Source of the DNA: Micromonospora antibiotica
GTDB lineage: Bacteria > Actinomycetota > Actinomycetes > Mycobacteriales > Micromonosporaceae
Length of the DNA stretch: 64,000 bases
Assembly (NCBI RefSeq): GCF_017599305.1
Contig: NZ_JAGFWR010000006.1
Location: forward strand, 248,001 to 312,000
Reading direction: 5' to 3'
In this document: positions 62,383-64,000 of the stretch, in pieces
Position numbering within the stretch: position 1 is the first letter of the stretch
How the letters are laid out: each line of letters starts with the position of its first letter
The notes under the pieces: generated by a model
What the model was told of the DNA's origin: nothing
Database searches by the model: none
The model's input: the letters and a program-made list of their open reading frames with translations, nothing else
Position numbers and translations under genes: made by a program

Positions 62383-62490
62383 ACCAATTCTCCATGCACG
62401 CTCACGGAGTGCGAACTTTGCTGGTTCTGCCATCGACTTCAACCAGTTCTAGCTGAGGCAATCGCCATCGTCAACAAGCGACAGACATAC

Positions 62491-62520
62491 CTTGACGTCA
62501 AGACTGACGGATGATTACGT
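62491..62520 (+). promoter_or_regulatory. Candidate promoter/operator between condensation and MFS genes
   Basis: The perfect 12-bp palindrome CTTGACGTCAAG at 62491-62502 contains a TTGACG -35 (62492-62497). After 17-18 bases, TTACGT/TACGTC (62515-62521) could be the -10, 45 bases upstream of the MFS start. Overlap of a palindrome with a -35 suggests a repressor site. Confidence 0.4.
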
Positions 62521-62566
62521 CTTCGCGTACGGCTGATATGGCCATCCTTCTGAGAGGAGCGGCCGG

Positions 62567-63832
62567 GTGCGCGTCAACAAGGGGGCCAAACCGCTCGGAT
62601 TCCTGCTGAGGAATCCTCACTTCGGAACGTTGCTGGTCGTCAACCTGGTCTCGTCGTTGGTGGGAGCGGGCGTCGGCATCGCCTTGAGCGTCCATCTCTA
62701 CCAGCTCACCGGCTCGCCGATCTGGACAGCCCTGCTCGCGGCCACCCCGACCGTGGCCGGGGTGGCCTTCGGGCACCTGGCCGGGACGGTCACGGACCGC
62801 TGGGGCGCCCCCCTGCGGATCATGCGGCTCGCGCTCTTCCTGCGGGTGCTGGTACTGATGGCCCTCTTCGCGGTCGCCGACTCGCCGCTCGGCCTCATCT
62901 GCGCGGTGTTCGCCCAGGCAGCCGTCCAGCAGCTCTACACCCCGGCAGAGCAGGTCCTCGTCGCCGACTACGTCACCGCCGAGGACCTGGCCGAGGCCAA
63001 CGGCCTGAACTCGTTCGCCTCCAATGCCACCAGGCTGGTGGGGCCGGCACTCGGCGGGTTCACGATGGGATGGGTCGGGTTCCGCTGGACGGTCATCGGG
63101 GTGACCACGCTGATGCTGCTGTGCACACTGCTCAGCCTGCTGCTGCGAGGATCCGGGCGGAAGACGCCGCCTGCCGGCGATACGGCGGAGCAAGGCACGG
63201 AAGGCGCCGGCGACAGGTATCTGGCGATCGTCCGACGCAGCCGTCGCGTTCGGGGCCTGATACTCCTGCAAATCCTCGACGCGATCAGGGAGGCACCCCT
63301 GTCTTCCATGTTCCCAGTGCTCATGCTGGGCGTGATCGGTGCCACGTCCGGGCAGATGGGCCTGGTCAACAGCTTGTTCGCGGTCTCGGCCCTGATCGCT
63401 GGTCCGATGATCGGCACGGTGGTCCGCCGGCTGGGGTACCGCCTTCCCGTCCTGCTCGGCGCCGCCATCTCCCATGGCGCGATCGTGGTGCTGGCGATCT
63501 GGCCGTCGCTCCCGCTGGCGTACATCGTCTTCGTCGTTTCCGGGCTGCCCTTCACCATCTCGTGGGTGGGCGGACAGACCTGGCTGCTGCTCAGCACGCC
63601 ACTCTCGCTGCGCGGCCGGATCGTGGGCACGACCGGCGCCATCTACGCCGGGGTGTCGCTCGTCGCCATGCTCGCGAGCGGCGTACTGGCGCAATGGTTC
63701 GGCCCGCGGTGGGTCATCGGCGTGGGTGCCTTCATCGCGCTGATAGGCCTACTGGCCATCGCCGCACTGCTCGACGATCGCCAGCAGCAGCACAGCACCA
63801 GCCAGCCGGCACAGGTGACCTCCGCGACGTGA
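62567..63832 (+). CDS. MFS exporter (DHA3-like)
   Basis: A 421-residue MFS transporter with about 12 helices. It opens with PLGFLLRNPHFGTLLVVNLVSSLV and contains the loop 2-3 motif FGHLAGTVTDRWGAPLRIM (about residue 66) and the conserved PAEQVLVADYVTAEDLAEANGL (about 125-146) seen in EntS/DHA3 exporters. GTG 62567 has GAGAGGAGCG upstream. It is divergent from the stand-alone condensation gene and may export its product. It is the same transporter class as the exporter at the left edge, although not an obvious recent duplicate. Confidence 0.9.
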   Translation: MRVNKGAKPLGFLLRNPHFGTLLVVNLVSSLVGAGVGIALSVHLYQLTGSPIWTALLAATPTVAGVAFGHLAGTVTDRWGAPLRIMRLALFLRVLVLMALFAVADSPLGLICAVFAQAAVQQLYTPAEQVLVADYVTAEDLAEANGLNSFASNATRLVGPALGGFTMGWVGFRWTVIGVTTLMLLCTLLSLLLRGSGRKTPPAGDTAEQGTEGAGDRYLAIVRRSRRVRGLILLQILDAIREAPLSSMFPVLMLGVIGATSGQMGLVNSLFAVSALIAGPMIGTVVRRLGYRLPVLLGAAISHGAIVVLAIWPSLPLAYIVFVVSGLPFTISWVGGQTWLLLSTPLSLRGRIVGTTGAIYAGVSLVAMLASGVLAQWFGPRWVIGVGAFIALIGLLAIAALLDDRQQQHSTSQPAQVTSAT

Positions 63833-63916
63833 GCACGACACGCGGCCTCCGCCTGCCGCCACACGCACCGGCCAGCGGCTGCGGGCTCCACTGGGGAGCT
63901 GTCACCCGGGCATGCC

Positions 63917-63950
63917 GGGTCGGTTGTCCTGCCGGCGGGACAACCGACCC
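63917..63950 (+). terminator. Hairpin terminator after MFS gene
   Basis: A 13-bp perfect stem (GGGTCGGTTGTCC at 63917-63929 paired with 63938-63950) and an 8-base loop, 85 bases after the MFS stop. No T-run. It probably ends the MFS transcript. Confidence 0.6.
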
Positions 63951-64000
63951 ACCGCGACGTTCCGACACCCCGGAAGCTGACCACTGCCACTCGGGCTGAC

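Overview
The DNA is very GC-rich with strong third-position GC bias, uses many GTG starts and ATGA/GTGA overlaps, and carries an actinobacterial gene set: WXG100 proteins, EccB/C/D, SARP regulators and a PASTA-less Ser/Thr kinase. This points to a filamentous actinomycete, most likely Micromonosporaceae (Micromonospora-like). No rRNA, tRNA, insertion sequence or CRISPR array was seen.

Left edge (72-6525, minus strand): a compact cassette read in the order GT60-type glycosyltransferase, a 20-codon peptide with a strong Shine-Dalgarno, a TPR protein, a stand-alone condensation-fold protein and an MFS exporter. The last three are translationally coupled or nearly so. It looks like a small peptide-modification and export pathway that I cannot assign to a known class.

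Middle (6605-39241): a type VII secretion (ESX) locus built from two divergent units. The minus-strand unit is a YbaB-like protein, a WXG-like helical protein and a 3456-residue protein with two complete RHS/YD cores in tandem separated by an unknown, compositionally distinct segment. The plus-strand unit (about 20.6 kb) has two WXG100 proteins, two larger probable secreted or accessory proteins, a small charged protein, EccC, EccD, EccB, a large protein with a degenerate ADP-ribosyltransferase-like C-terminus, an EccA-like AAA+ protein fused to a right-handed beta-helix, a second YbaB-like protein and a second copy of the ART-like protein. No mycosin protease (MycP) or EccE is present in the window.

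Regulatory block (39328-48298): a membrane Ser/Thr kinase with an extracellular F5/8C-type domain, two large minus-strand SARP/AAA regulators (one with a truncated BTAD), a small helical protein and a LuxR-type regulator lacking a phospho-acceptor Asp.

Right part (48679-63832): ordinary accessory genes (cold-shock-like protein, NAD(P)H oxidoreductase with a divergent XRE regulator, small helical protein, NUDIX hydrolase, secreted beta-propeller), then a STAND/TPR regulator, a decayed SARP remnant beside an intact SARP-NB-ARC-TPR regulator, and a divergent pair of a stand-alone condensation protein and an MFS exporter that probably begins another natural-product cluster running off the window.
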